Source: Mariannaea sp. PMI_226
Lineage: Eukaryota > Ascomycota > Sordariomycetes > Hypocreales > Nectriaceae
DNA length: 64,000 bases
Direction of reading: 5' to 3'
Assembly (NCBI GenBank): GCA_024336345.1
Contig: JANFOG010000005.1
Span: 1,054,001 to 1,118,000, forward strand
Shown: in pieces, positions 32,501 through 43,700 of the stretch
Numbering within the stretch: the first letter of the stretch is position 1
How the letters are laid out: the number at the start of each line of letters is the position of its first letter
Notes under the pieces: generated by a model
What the model was told of the DNA's origin: nothing
Seen by the model: the letters and a program-made list of their open reading frames with translations, nothing else
The model's database searches: none
Position numbers and translations under genes: made by a program

Positions 32501-33594
32501 AGAGCATACTTGGTTCCAAAGTGAGGCGTCCCCAAGAAGATTATGCCGTAAATGTTGCTGAGCAAATCACTGTGTCTCCCCGGGCTTTCAGCAGCCCGGC
32601 TGAGAGCCTCTTTGACTACTAGCCCTCCATAACTATGGCAAAGGAATAAAACCGGGCGTTTCCTCTCCTAATTACTGCTATTAGTATGTGATATTAGTTT
32701 CATTCTGCCATTGGTAAGTACGTACATGATCGGTTGTTCTTACACCTGAAGCCTGGAAGGCCAAGAGCAAGTCTTCAGCAATATCTGTCAAATCTTTGAT
32801 GGGTGCATCGTTATAAGTAGTTGAGTCGTAATTGAAGAACAAAAGGCGAGCGTTTGGGAGATCGGCTGGTAGTAAGTCCCGTATCCAGGACCCTCCCCCC
32901 TGGTCATTTTCATTCGGCCTTGGTTTTCTCCATGTCGTGTCAGGGAATGAACCCAATCCATGAACAAACACAATGCTATAGCAATTGGTAACGTTAGAAC
33001 TATCATGGAATCGGAAGTAAACTCACTCTATAGCGGCTGGCCAATGAGCCGGCCGTGTGTCGACCAGTGATAGCCCTTTCGGAAGTTTTGACGGTCTGTT
33101 TGAACGGGGAGGAACATATCTGTTGCCGACAACAGTGACGATATAACCACCAATGGGAAATAGTAACGTTGCCAAGATAGCGACAAGCAAGATACTCCGA
33201 AGTGGCCGCACTCGCTCTGTAGCCCACCTCCTAGCATGTCTGGGGCGAAAGCGACGGGCCCGAGTCACTTGGTTGATAATGACCTGACTTGCATTGATAA
33301 AGAGCGCTTAATCCATTCTGAAAACAAAAGCGGAAGAAGCTGGGGATATTGTGTGAGATTGGCTCCAAGTCGGAACTGGCTACGCAGGCTGCACCAAAAA
33401 TAATTAGACGATGGATAAGGTATAGTAAAGGGGATATTTGAAAAGAGAAATGCCGGTTCCAGAAATCATTCAATAGCTTACCCGTCCTTCTTGATGTCTC
33501 TACGTCAACCGCCGCTTAGTATTGAACGAGCCTGGTGTCTCACCTCTACCTCAACCACCAACTGCGCAGATTTTGGATGAGGCCTTCTAGACAT
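29570..33594 (-). CDS. Lipase-like / NB-ARC STAND (NLR-like) protein with internal membrane segments
   Basis: Exons seen with good junctions: 33027-33283, 32726-32975, 32212-32667, 29570-32146 (introns 51, 58, 65 bp). The 5' end is tentative: the first well-supported exon has no ATG, and a model using 33594-33544 and an 18-nt exon 33499-33482 keeps phase. A further 48-bp intron with a CTAAC branch may lie near 31.9-32.0 kb. Total about 1190-1200 residues. Order: anchor helix (ILLVAILATLLFPIGGYIV); alpha/beta hydrolase (VFVHGLGS, nucleophile-type CHSYGG, FLGTPHFG); three 9-residue Trp/Pro repeats; NB-ARC with Walker A GRGGAGKS (31705-31682) and Walker B-like WLVVLDNAD; winged-helix start; about six hydrophobic helices (30811-29985); winged-helix end (MHPLVQWWAQQRL); short tail. 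STAND proteins of this type act in fungal incompatibility and defence; that role is inferred. Confidence 0.82.
32257..32337 (-). repeat. In-frame 27-bp minisatellite, three copies
   Basis: Copies at 32257-32283, 32284-32310 and 32311-32337; the middle differs at a few bases. Read on the - strand they encode LVVEIPWPW, LVVGFPWPW, LVVEIPWPW within exon 32212-32667 of the NLR-like gene, between the hydrolase and NB-ARC domains. Confidence 0.93.
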
Positions 33595-34355
33595 CCGCGT
33601 TCCTATTTGTCAGTTATTGCCTCTTGCATAAAAAAGTATGGACACATGAGACCAATAGAAGAAGATGATTTTTATTTCAGCTCCCGCCCAGTCAATACGA
33701 GGCCATGGATGCCCAACGCTGTGGCTTGGTATCCAGCAAGGGCAAAACACCAATGGGCTTTGTAAACCCGCATGCAAGCTGTCTTGCAAACCAGGAGCGT
33801 TGAAACCAGGCCCTTCACAGCCCCTTCACAGCCCAGTTTATTGATACCCTATCCCTGCAAGCCCGACATAAGAAGGTATTGGCAATATCTTTCTTGAAAA
33901 ACTATCGCAACGGCCGATAATGCCAAGAGAATTACCCCTGTTTTCCTTCTGATGCAGATTCGGATATCGCATCCGTGAGTACGTCCACCCTCTCTTATAG
34001 GGAATATTTGCTTTTGCGTCTTCTACTCTGATCTCTCTGCATGAAGCTGAACAGTTGTTCTTGGATGCCTTACCAAGCATCAGCGACCTACCTTTCTATC
34101 TGACTGCCTCGCCTGGGGCGATTACGTGTAAATGTGGCTGACTTAGCGGGCACTTTCCAGGAGGAAAGTATTGCAGAGAAGGAGCATTATAAATTTCATT
34201 AGATCACGGCTTAATATTGTCCAAATTTGACTTTCCTTGCCCGCAGTGAGGTCTGACCCTTCCTTACACTTCAGTGGCTCTCCTGTGCTACTCAGTCGTA
34301 GCATTGTCGTCTGCACCAACCCAAACACCTTGGGTGTATCTACGTAAATGGAGAA
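33595..34355. promoter_or_regulatory. Divergent promoter NLR-like gene / DUF6601 gene
   Basis: About 760 bp between the proposed starts of two divergent genes. Small open frames at 33838-34080 and 34143-34328 (-) look like chance. No motif that I can name. Confidence 0.4.
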
Positions 34356-35457
34356 ATGTCAACCCTTCGCCTGCCACCGTTTCCATCCACTCATCAACTT
34401 ATTGAAGATGATGCCAGTATCAAATAGTGGAACAGAAATGTTCAAGGTATCCTGCCCGTCATGCACGAACTTTCTTATAGGCAGTCACTGTGAAGTATTT
34501 GTACTGACCCGAAGCTCCTTATCTAGGGCACAGGTTGGAGTAAGCAGGCCTGAGGTAGTCTCGATTCTTGAGCAAGAGCTGGATACCGCCATCCTCAACG
34601 AAATGCATCCATGGCTGTGGCTAGTTGCGAAGAAGTCGAGTCAGCATGTTGACTCGCTTCATGAGCATGTTTTTAAGAACCGGACCATCACCATCGCCGA
34701 AAACCCAGCCCTTCATCTCGTGTGGATGTATGACCGGGTTTACCTGAAGCCTATCCCGTGTGAACTTCTGAATTACAGGTTTTGGATCAACTTCCTCATA
34801 CCCCAAGTTGGACAGCTCAGCTACACCACTCAGTCAGGGCAGCTTACTCAATCAAGTCAGCAAAACTCTCAAGCCGACTACGAAATCGATTCGCTCTCTT
34901 CCACTTGCCAAATCGCGTTGGGATTTTTGCGAACTTACAGCCTTCTCATCCAGCACGAGTCAGATTTCGTCATCGCACAAAGCTCAAATCTCATACCCAA
35001 GTCAATTACCTACCCTGAATTTGAAGATTTCATCAGCGCGTTCCGTTTCATTGGCGACGAGGTCGTGTCAAAGCGTTACATGTACGGGCAATTTCGTCTT
35101 ACACGTCTCAACTGGGCTGTCCGATTATGCCGCCCGGCTTCTGCCACCAATAAGACGATATTTCCTTGGTATTATCATGAAATGCGTTGGCAGACTGCGG
35201 ATTACCTTCGAGACTATGGTGCTGTAGCCGTGTTCATCTTTGCAGTGCTGTCTCTGATCCTATCTTCGTTGCAAGTCATGATTGCAGTTCAAGCTCTCCC
35301 TACTCGGTCAAGTTTTCTCAGGTTTAGCTGGGTATTTTCAATAATTACAATGATATTCTGTGCGAGTCTTGTATTTGCTACGATTTTGGGGATAATTGTT
35401 CTATTGCTGGTGCAAACACAGTTCGCAGCAAGGATGAAATATAAAAAGGGATTTTAG
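34356..35457 (+). CDS. DUF6601 membrane protein
   Basis: Exons 34356-34416 and 34481-35457 with a 64-bp intron (GTATCA..TTATAG) encode 345 residues. The first exon (MSTLRLPPFPSTHQLIEDDA) is in a different frame from the long open frame that begins at 34348, and joining restores phase. Family-like blocks: MHPWLWLVAKKS (usual H-x-LW start), ALHLVWMYDRVYLKPIPCEL, FWINFL, ESDFVIAQSSNLIP, RYMYGQFRLTRLNWAVRL. Two C-terminal membrane helices lie at about 267-291 and 304-332, followed by a short basic tail. A Gln/Ser-rich insert sits near 150-170. DUF6601 is a fungal family of unknown function; assignment is from memory of these motifs. It is divergent from the NLR-like gene. Confidence 0.8.
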
Positions 35458-36741
35458 GTTATACTTGTGGTATATAATAACTTGCCTATTTTGATAGTTA
35501 TATGAATAACTTAAAAATATACTCTTCCTTATTAGCCAACCAGGTCAGGTTATCTACAAACGGTCAGGTCAGACCATATGAAGGGGAGTCGGGGCATTTT
35601 ACTTTGCTCAGTCCTGCAGGGAGGATCATCATATAGTAGATAGTACAGAATAAACAATCAACTATCTTACTGGCGGTGTTGTATGTAACCCTAGTAAAGT
35701 GTTACGGCTAGCAATAAGCAACTCGCATTATAATAAATTGCACTACCGATTGAGTGATATATACATAATGAGTGTGTTGATCTTCGGAATTTGTTATTTT
35801 ACACCAACGCTGAGACTTTCCTAGTCTGTGACGCTCCATGTAGTCTAATTCATGCTTTTGCAGTTGGAGTCGCAGTCATTTTCTTCCCTAATGGTCAGAG
35901 ATCATTCGGTGAGAACTTCTATATTCTATAATTATAGCATAGCCGCAGACTTCCCAAAAGCCCGGGAAATCATTCGCTAAGCTTCTGACTACATCTTTTG
36001 CTTTAGCTTTTCAGCGAACAAGTTTCTATAGCTCGGAGAGCCAACACTATACTAACCATCACAGAAGCCAGCGCACGCATAGGTTTTCTTTTCCGCGCTC
36101 TTCTCCATGTACATCAATTTCTGTACTTGATTAGTTAGGGATGTATGAATCTATCCAAGCATACCGTGTCTACCTTGCCGTGATAGCCAGATCTTTGACG
36201 GTCGTTTTATCTAGCTCTCGTTTGGCACCTCAGGCATCTCGAAGGTGGTTCTCGTCGCAATTAGAAGGCAGGAGCGAATGCAAGCAGTTGTACAAACACG
36301 CTTTGATGTGCATCTTCAGATGAAATAGTACCTCAGGCACAGAAGTACCATCTAGTTACCTACTCGTATCGTCCTCTAACCGGCTTTCCTTGAGTAATAT
36401 TTTACAGTGCATCCTTGTGGCGCCAATCTCATTCTTTGAAGCTCTGGGTGCCTCGCTCTTTCGCCTAATCTTAAGTAGCTTATTATCCAGCCATCACTAG
36501 ACCTCCAACAATGCAACAGAAAACAAGGAAAAAAAGGGTTGTCGCAGTCCACAACGGCACCGAGGATCGGTTCAAGGGAGCGCAGGGAAGAGCCGCTCGA
36601 AATGCTGCCGTCAAACGACCTTCCCGTAGAGGGCATGCAGGAGAGAATCCGAAGTGTGTCCAGAAGACATATTAACAAATGGCTCAGCAGTTAACAGAGT
36701 GAAGCTGATTGTCTGTTAGCGCCTCAACATCGAAGAAACGC
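35458..36741. other. AT-rich intergenic stretch
   Basis: 1.28 kb. 35.46-36.1 kb is AT-rich with no open frame of note. 36.51-36.68 kb holds two overlapping open frames upstream of the next gene (see findings). No RNA gene seen. Confidence 0.45.
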
Positions 36742-37364
36742 ATGACGGGCGTCGACGACTTCAGAAGACGAATTCAAAAACAGGGCGACGACCTTATCAA
36801 GTTTATTGATGAGCAAGCAACGGCCATTTCGTAAGTTTCCCTGTTGGGCTACATATTTCATTTTCTGACATGCTTGATCTTAGCGATGTGGTTGATCAGA
36901 CGATAACCATAGACGAACTTGCCACAAGTTTGGTACTAGCATTACCCTGGCTGGCTTCACCCACGGTTTCATCGCAGGCTTCATCTTCATACTCGCTCCA
37001 GCTTGATGAGAAGGCCGTCGACGAGCTTTACAATACCATTGAGTGCTACGAGAAGTTGAACGCACGAAGTACACAGCTTCAAAAGCCAAACTGGATGCGT
37101 TGGGAACGAGACGGCAAGGAATTAACTGAATTGAACGAGCATGCCATGGGTTTCGCAGCACAGAACGTTAGTTTCACCGTCATGCCAGGGCTCCTTGGCT
37201 CCTTGACTAGACCTCCCGCCGAGGTATGTGATATTCAGAAGATGGCCTGGGAATTGATAGATGGTGGAAGACCTAGGAAGGGTGAAGAGACTTGGGGAAT
37301 GGTGGCACAAGGTCAAGCGAAAGCATTTACAACTTTGCTGAAGACATTGCCCTTGGAGAAGTAG
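36742..37364 (+). CDS. Unrecognised 189-residue helical protein
   Basis: Exons 36742-36830 and 36884-37364 joined by a 53-bp intron (GTAAGT, CTGAC branch, TTAG) give 189 residues. It starts MTGVDDFRRRIQKQGDDLIK and is largely helical: an acidic/Leu-rich middle (KAVDELYNTIECYEKLNARS), a Trp-containing segment (KPNWMRWERDGKELTELNEH) and a C-terminal block with Gly/Pro (PGLLGSLTRPPAEV). No signal peptide, membrane helix or known motif. The open frame continues upstream of the ATG for several codons, so a further 5' exon is possible. Codon use and clean splicing argue for a real gene. Function unknown. Confidence 0.7.
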
Positions 37365-38084
37365 GTGGTCTTTTGAAAAGTTGGGAAGGTCTGCGCATGA
37401 TGATATGGTATTTGTCTAGGGATGATGGGAAAGTGAAAGACGATACAGCTCGCAGATAGTTTATTGAACCATCAACAGCCGTGACTATGGTACGGGCACC
37501 TTATCTACCCAGTCTAGGTGGTAAGATTGACCCTGAGTTCGTTTAATCTTTACCTTGGTGGTGTGAACACCGACAAGATAGGGTACTCAGATAATTATAA
37601 TATGTACAACAGATATGTATTGCCTGCCTATCTTACTGCCCAGAAAATACCCACATTCTGCTCAGCATATTTTGGTACGTTGGTACTTGCCAGCTTTCTC
37701 AAACAAAACTCGTCTCTGCGGATTAGGATAAACATTTTGTGCTGACTCATCCGAGGGCACACAAAAATGGCACACCGCTTTGCTAGGGGTTTAGGAGGGG
37801 CAAGTCCTATTGAGCTAGTCTGTAAATGGCTAGGCCATCGCTTAACCCACAAACTGACAATTTTCCTTTACTCGCCCAACTTCGCAAACATTCGAAATTT
37901 CGACACACTCGCCTTCTACTAACCTACGGCAGGAATTTATTCACCACAGCCGGTTTGTGATCCCCCCCCGTCCCCTTCCTCCTCTTGCGAAATTGTATAT
38001 TCCTACATATCTGCAGGACTCTTTCCTTCAAGATTATCGTGTTGCTGACTTGTGTGCTGCGTTTCTTCTCGCCAAACAGCAAAG
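37365..38084. promoter_or_regulatory. Promoter and leader of RPL15
   Basis: 720 bp. The last 130 bp are pyrimidine-rich (run of C at 37963-37971, TCCTCCTCTT), as is usual just upstream of fungal ribosomal-protein genes. The small open frame at 37518-37745 looks like chance. Confidence 0.45.
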
Positions 38085-39043
38085 ATGGGTGCCCTCAAGT
38101 ACGTCGAAGAGCTTCAGAAGAAGAAGCAGTCGGATCTCGTCCGATTCCTTCTCCGAGTCCGCTGCTGGGAAGTACGTTAAACCAACACTCAATTACCCTG
38201 TGGACGGTTGCCGCCTCTCTACATCTCTCTCCTCTCACTCTCCGCGATGGCGAAACGAGTTTGGAACGTCTGGGAAAGGTTCATGAAGAAATTCTCTTCC
38301 TCACCCATACAACAAGTTCCCCCACCTCGACACGCACCGTGGAGACGAAAAAGGAGAGAGAAAAAGAGAGGCACCGGCCCCGTCTTTGCTATACACTCGT
38401 TGAACATTTGCTGAGAGTGCATCAATATAGCTCCGTCAATTGAACGTCATCCACCGCGCCTCTCGCCCTAGCCGCCTCGACAAGGCTCGCCGTCTCGGTT
38501 ACAAGGCCAAGCAGGGCTATGTCATCTACCGCGTCCGCGTTCGCCGTGGTGGCCGCAAGCGCCCTGCCCCCAAGGGTGCCACTTATGGTGCGTTCTCTCT
38601 CGGTTTACTTCTATTGCAAAATTTTGCAGCGTGGGCTTTTGGTATAGAATCCGGCTGACAGAACTCAATCCACAGGCAAGCCCACCAACCAGGGTATCAA
38701 CCAGCTCAAGTACCAGCGATCCCTCAAGTCCACCGCTGAGGAGCGTGTCGGCCGTCGCTGCGCTAACCTCCGAGTCCTGAACTCCTACTGGATCAACCAG
38801 GACTCTACCTACAAGTACTACGAGGTCATCCTTGTCGACCCCCAGCACAAGGCTATCCGCATCGACCCCCGCATCAACTGGATCGTCAACCCCGTCCACA
38901 AGCACCGCGAGTCCCGTGGCCTTACCGCCACTGGCAAGAAGTCCCGTGGTCTCAACAAGGGTCACCGCTACAACAAGACCCAGGCTGGCCGCAGAAAGAC
39001 CTGGAAGCGTCACAACACCCTGTCCCTCTGGCGATACAGGTAA
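38085..39043 (+). CDS. RPL15: 60S ribosomal protein eL15
   Basis: Exons 38085-38171, 38431-38587 and 38676-39043 encode 203 residues, the normal eL15 length. Introns are 259 bp (GTACGT..ATATAG) and 88 bp (GTGCGT..CCACAG); the first starts after 29 codons (RVRCWE/LRQLNV). Conserved blocks: [80 protein letters not shown], and the basic tail [17 protein letters not shown]. eL15 is a core structural protein of the large ribosomal subunit near the base of the L1 side, contacting 25S rRNA. I checked both introns for snoRNA box C/D pairs and found no convincing one. Confidence 0.97.
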
Positions 39044-40743
39044 ACGGCTCGCCGTTGGTCGTGAGTGGTGTGATTGGGAAAATACTTTCTTCCGGGTGCT
39101 GGGTCTGCTTTACGCATTGCATGCTTGGGCTCTGGGGAGTCGGGAACCTTGTTTGGTAGCAAAAAGAAATGGAATGGGAATTACTTCCTTACGATTAAAA
39201 TACTTGGTTTCCCGATATCTTGCTCGCTTGCTGAAATTCCATTTCTCCTTTCTTGTGATAGTCGTAAACTTCCGTGTATGGTTGCACAATGTCGTTGTAT
39301 TCCCCCCGATCAACAGACACAAGGCGAAATCATTATAATACTCAAGGTGAACAAGGCCTTGGACTTCCAAGGTTCCAGCCTACTAGTGGCTAATTGATAT
39401 ACCGAATGAGTGAGGCTTATAACTGACGTCTCTTGAAGGTGTAAAGTAATCTAAGTGCGAGGTTAGAGAGCTGAATTATGTCTCCATTTGAGCCATTCGT
39501 GTGCAGCCATGTCTCTCGGTCAGACTGGTCGGACCCCTGCAAGGGTCATTGTCATGACCATAGTGAACCCAACAACGGAATGAGTAGCTCATGATGCTAG
39601 ATCAGGTTCTAGGATAAGTTAAATTTAAGAAAGTAAATCAGGACAGACTTACAGCACGTCATTAGCATAGTCGAACTCACACAGCACACATCTGTCACAT
39701 AGCCACACAACGTAATGAGTAATCCCTAGATTGAAAATTCGACGTCTAAATACAGGCACCGGCATCTTGAGCCGTTCCTTCATCAGCAAGCTGATATATA
39801 GTCCGTCGGGCATTGAGCCCATGTAGCCCTAGATAATCTTCCGATTCCCCAAGAGAATAAAAGCGAAACTCAACTACTCCCAAACTCGTACAAACTAACC
39901 GAAATGAAAAAAGGGGGGGCGGTGTTTCTATTATGTCTCCTACCTAGTTTCCCAAGACCAAGAAGTCCCAGAAGATAGCGGAGTAGGTTGCCAAGTGAAA
40001 CCCAAAGCACGAAAAGTCGTGATCGGCGCCCATCTACTGGATTTCTCAGTCCAAGACTATTTTTTGGTGCAATCTCTTTGGCAAGGACTGAGGCATGCAG
40101 AGCCGCTATAATTGCTACCCATCCAGAGAAAATTGAGAAGAGAAAACTGAATCCCATATTGTATCATAACGCGTGCAAGCCGCACCACATCTCACAACGA
40201 TCATGCCCGTGAGCGTGCCGTAGGTCATGATGTCAATCCCTCGCCGTCGGCTCGACGTGTCGAAGTTGGTGGAGAAAATGGCATGATCGAGAAACCGCAA
40301 AAAAGAAATGGGAAAAGGCTAAAATAAAACGAAGCCGTCGTCTATTGCCGATAAAGTGATCCTGTGATCCAAGTACATGTACACAACTCGGCCGTCCCTC
40401 AACTAATGCAAGTATGCTGCTTGTGATCCCATCCATCAGCAGCATCCGAAAAGAAGTTGGCGGCCAAGGCAGTCGACTGTAATTCTGGGGGGGCTCCCAT
40501 TGCTGGTAATGTACACACGAGGCAACCTTGCGGCAGCCGTGTAGATGGGAGCGAAATATGATTCTGTGACGTATTGAAACAGAGAGCAAAAGAAAAATCG
40601 TTCAAGTCATGACGGCGTCAATAACCGTGCTGTTTGAGCTCACTTGCCATCCAGGAAACGACCAAGGAGAAATCGTCGGTCGAGTAGGCATCATTGTACA
40701 AGAGGTCGTTAGTGGATGGCAGTTCTGCTCAAATTGAACTAGT
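39044..40743. other. Convergent region RPL15 / Pumilio gene
   Basis: 1.7 kb between facing stop codons. It contains both 3' UTRs. Two - strand open frames (39870-40157 hydrophobic, 40115-40300) might be joined into a small protein but no convincing splice pair or family was seen, so they are not called. Confidence 0.4.
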
Positions 40744-43700
40744 TTACACCCAGTGCGCATCCCCGTTCTCAACAGGGCCGCCACTGACAGAGTTGCCGTT
40801 GATGAGGGCATTTCCATTGACACTGCTGCTACCTCCGCTACCGTTAGTAGATCGCGAGGGAGAGTAGTTGCCTGGAGTCCCTGCTCCAAACTGCGGCGGC
40901 TGAACTGGACCACCAGCGGAAGATGGAGCCGGAGATGTCACAGTAGAGTTGGAGTACACCGGCATGCCTTGACGGCCAGTCTGGCCGTTCATACCGTTCA
41001 GTCCTCCGTTGGTGGCACCGCTGTTTTGAAGGAGAGAGGTGGCATTTCCAGAAAGGCCACGAGTATGCTGGTTCGCGCTACGCAGAGAAATTTGCCCCTG
41101 GCTGTTATCTGCAGGAGTGACTTGACCGCTAGATGTAGCGCTGCCACGGTTATCAAATGCAGAAATCTTCGCCTGGATGCGACGCCCATAAGGAGTAGTG
41201 CGAATCTGGGGGAGAATGGGACGGATAGACTCCACCAGGCGGTACTTCTGGTTGGGAGTTGCATATTCTAGAGCCGTCTGAATAACATAATTGGCATAGG
41301 AGTCTCGGAGGAGACGCTCCATCTCTGCCGGGGCAAGTAACTCCTCCACAATCATGTCCTTAGATGCTGCCTGAGCACAGCGAAGACACTTCTCAATGAC
41401 GTTGGAACTGAATTTGTGGCGAGATAGCTGACCAACACATCCACGGAACATAGCAACGACAGGCTCGGTGAAGGAGGGCTCATTGAGGTCAATGATATAC
41501 TGAACCACGTAGTTGCCAAAAGGGTCCTGAACAAGGATTCGGGCGTGGTCAGTGATACGCTCGATAAGCCAGACTTTCTGATCACCAGAGGCATGATCGA
41601 TACAGCGCTGAAGGACGCAGCAACCATGGCGATGAGTGCCGACCTCAACGCAGTTGTTGCCAACAGCATCGAAGATAAACTGAGCGTCGAGAGCAGTAAG
41701 CTTGTTGAGGCACTTCTGAATGACATGATTGCCATTTAGATCCTGGATCAGCTCCACCACGCGGAAGCGAAGAGCTTCAATAATGAGGCGGACCTGTGGA
41801 GGGGTGCTGACATATTCGATCATCTTCTGGAGGGCGCGAGTACCATGCTGGTTCAAGGCGATACGGACCATGTCTTGAGAGGCGTTCTGAATCAAGACAG
41901 TCCGCTCGTCGTCATTGCAGAACTCAAGGAGCTTTTGGCACAAATAATTACCAAATGGGTCCGTCATGAGCTCGATGACATGCTGGTTCGTCTCCAGCCA
42001 AATCATATGGACCTGATCAGGATTGCGTTCCTCGAGCTTCTTTTGAAGATAGCGGCAACCGTGTTGATCTTTGCACAGGTCATAGATTTGGCCCACGAAC
42101 GACTCGAGGGGCATGTTCTGATAACGGGACATTGCTGGCGCGATGTCAGTGAATCCTGCATCAGAAACAAGCCCCGCCGGATTCATTTGCTTACCTTCGT
42201 TATCGAGCTGACGACGATGCTGGATTACACGGGCCTGGCTGTCACGAGTTGGATTGCCTTGGTTATAAGAATGCTGGCCATATCCACCAAAATTGGGAGA
42301 CGAGTACATGTTTCCACCATTCCCTCCGTTGATGTTCATTTGCTGCATACCAGTGGCAAGCATAGGAACGTTATAGGCGCCAGCAGGGTGGGCTGCACCT
42401 TGAGGAGCAGAGTACCCGTTACCCTGGTAGAAGCCACTATTGAAGTTGTTCACCGAGGAACCGGGAGGGGATGACACTGTGGTAGAAGCAGGGGATGCAG
42501 AAACTGTGGTGGCGGGACCGAAAGGCGCAGCGCTAGCATGGAGAGCGGATTGAATGGAGGGGTAAGCAGCCGCCTGTTCACGGCTGGCATTGACATTCTC
42601 GCTGGACAACTCACGATTGTGTCCGCGCGGAATGGCACCAGCTGGGATACGGCCAAGGCTTGCATTGTGGTTGTGAAAGTGCTGCTGAGCATGGTTGTTT
42701 GCGTTCATCGATGAGCCAGCGGGGTTCTTAACGGCCGAGACGTCATTGGCAGAAAACGAGCTCTGAAGCTTAGGGGGTGTGGTCCTATTCTGGTTCGCAG
42801 GAGGTGACATGATGGAACCAGACGTCTCAGTCGAGTTCTCAGAGATATACTTCAAGTCGAGGGAGTGGCGGACGGTGTTGGAACGACTTCCAAGGCCAAC
42901 CAAGTCACCAATCTGGCTGGTGTTCCCGTTGATGGAAGAGAGACTCTGCTGCGGTCGGTGGCGGTTAACAACACGGCTCCAGCCTCTTGAGGATGATTCA
43001 GGGTTTGGGGACGGGGACAATGCAAGATCTAAAGCAGCCGAAGATGCAGAAAGCTGAGAAAGACACGAAATGTCAGAAAAGCAATGCAATAACAGTTCCA
43101 GCAGCAAACGGCGAATAATATGGAGGGGGAGGCGTAGGAGGAGGATCTGGTCAAGGCGAAACGCGATACAACCAAAACAAGTTCCAACTGAATGCTCTGT
43201 GCTCTGTAAGGCAGCTTCGGCCAAGGGGGGCAAGAAAAGGGGTGATAGAAAGTAGAAATGCGTGTGAGAAGAGACAAGACAAGGTGGTGCACAATCGAAG
43301 AGAAAGCAATCTGAAGCGACGAGATCCGAAGGCGCACCGCATAAAAATGTGGAGCCTTTGGAACAGCACTTCAAAACAAATAGGAAACCACAAGCAGCGC
43401 AAACATGCCAAAAACCGCAACTATTCATATAGAGAGAACAAGGACAGGGTAAAGGGAAAATTCGTTCACTCACAACTTGATTGTCGCGGCGGACAAGAGT
43501 AGGAAAGTTCTCGTCAGGTCCACCAGCATGACCTAAAGCGCTGGGTTCTTCGTCGCCAAACAGAAACCTAGTCGTATTGGTTTGATCGAGACCAGCATCA
43601 TAGAGCCCGGTTCGTGTGCGGGTTACAGGCATCGAATAGCGGTTCAGACTGTGATCGGTTGACATGGTCAGCTTTTTATGAGGTTTGAAAGTAAAAAAGA

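Noticed and set aside
38172..38675. Box C/D snoRNA inside RPL15 introns
   Set aside because: D-box-like CTGA present but no matching C box or terminal stem.
39870..40300. Small hydrophobic membrane protein on the - strand
   Set aside because: Two overlapping frames without a convincing splice pair; more simply the Pumilio 3' flank.
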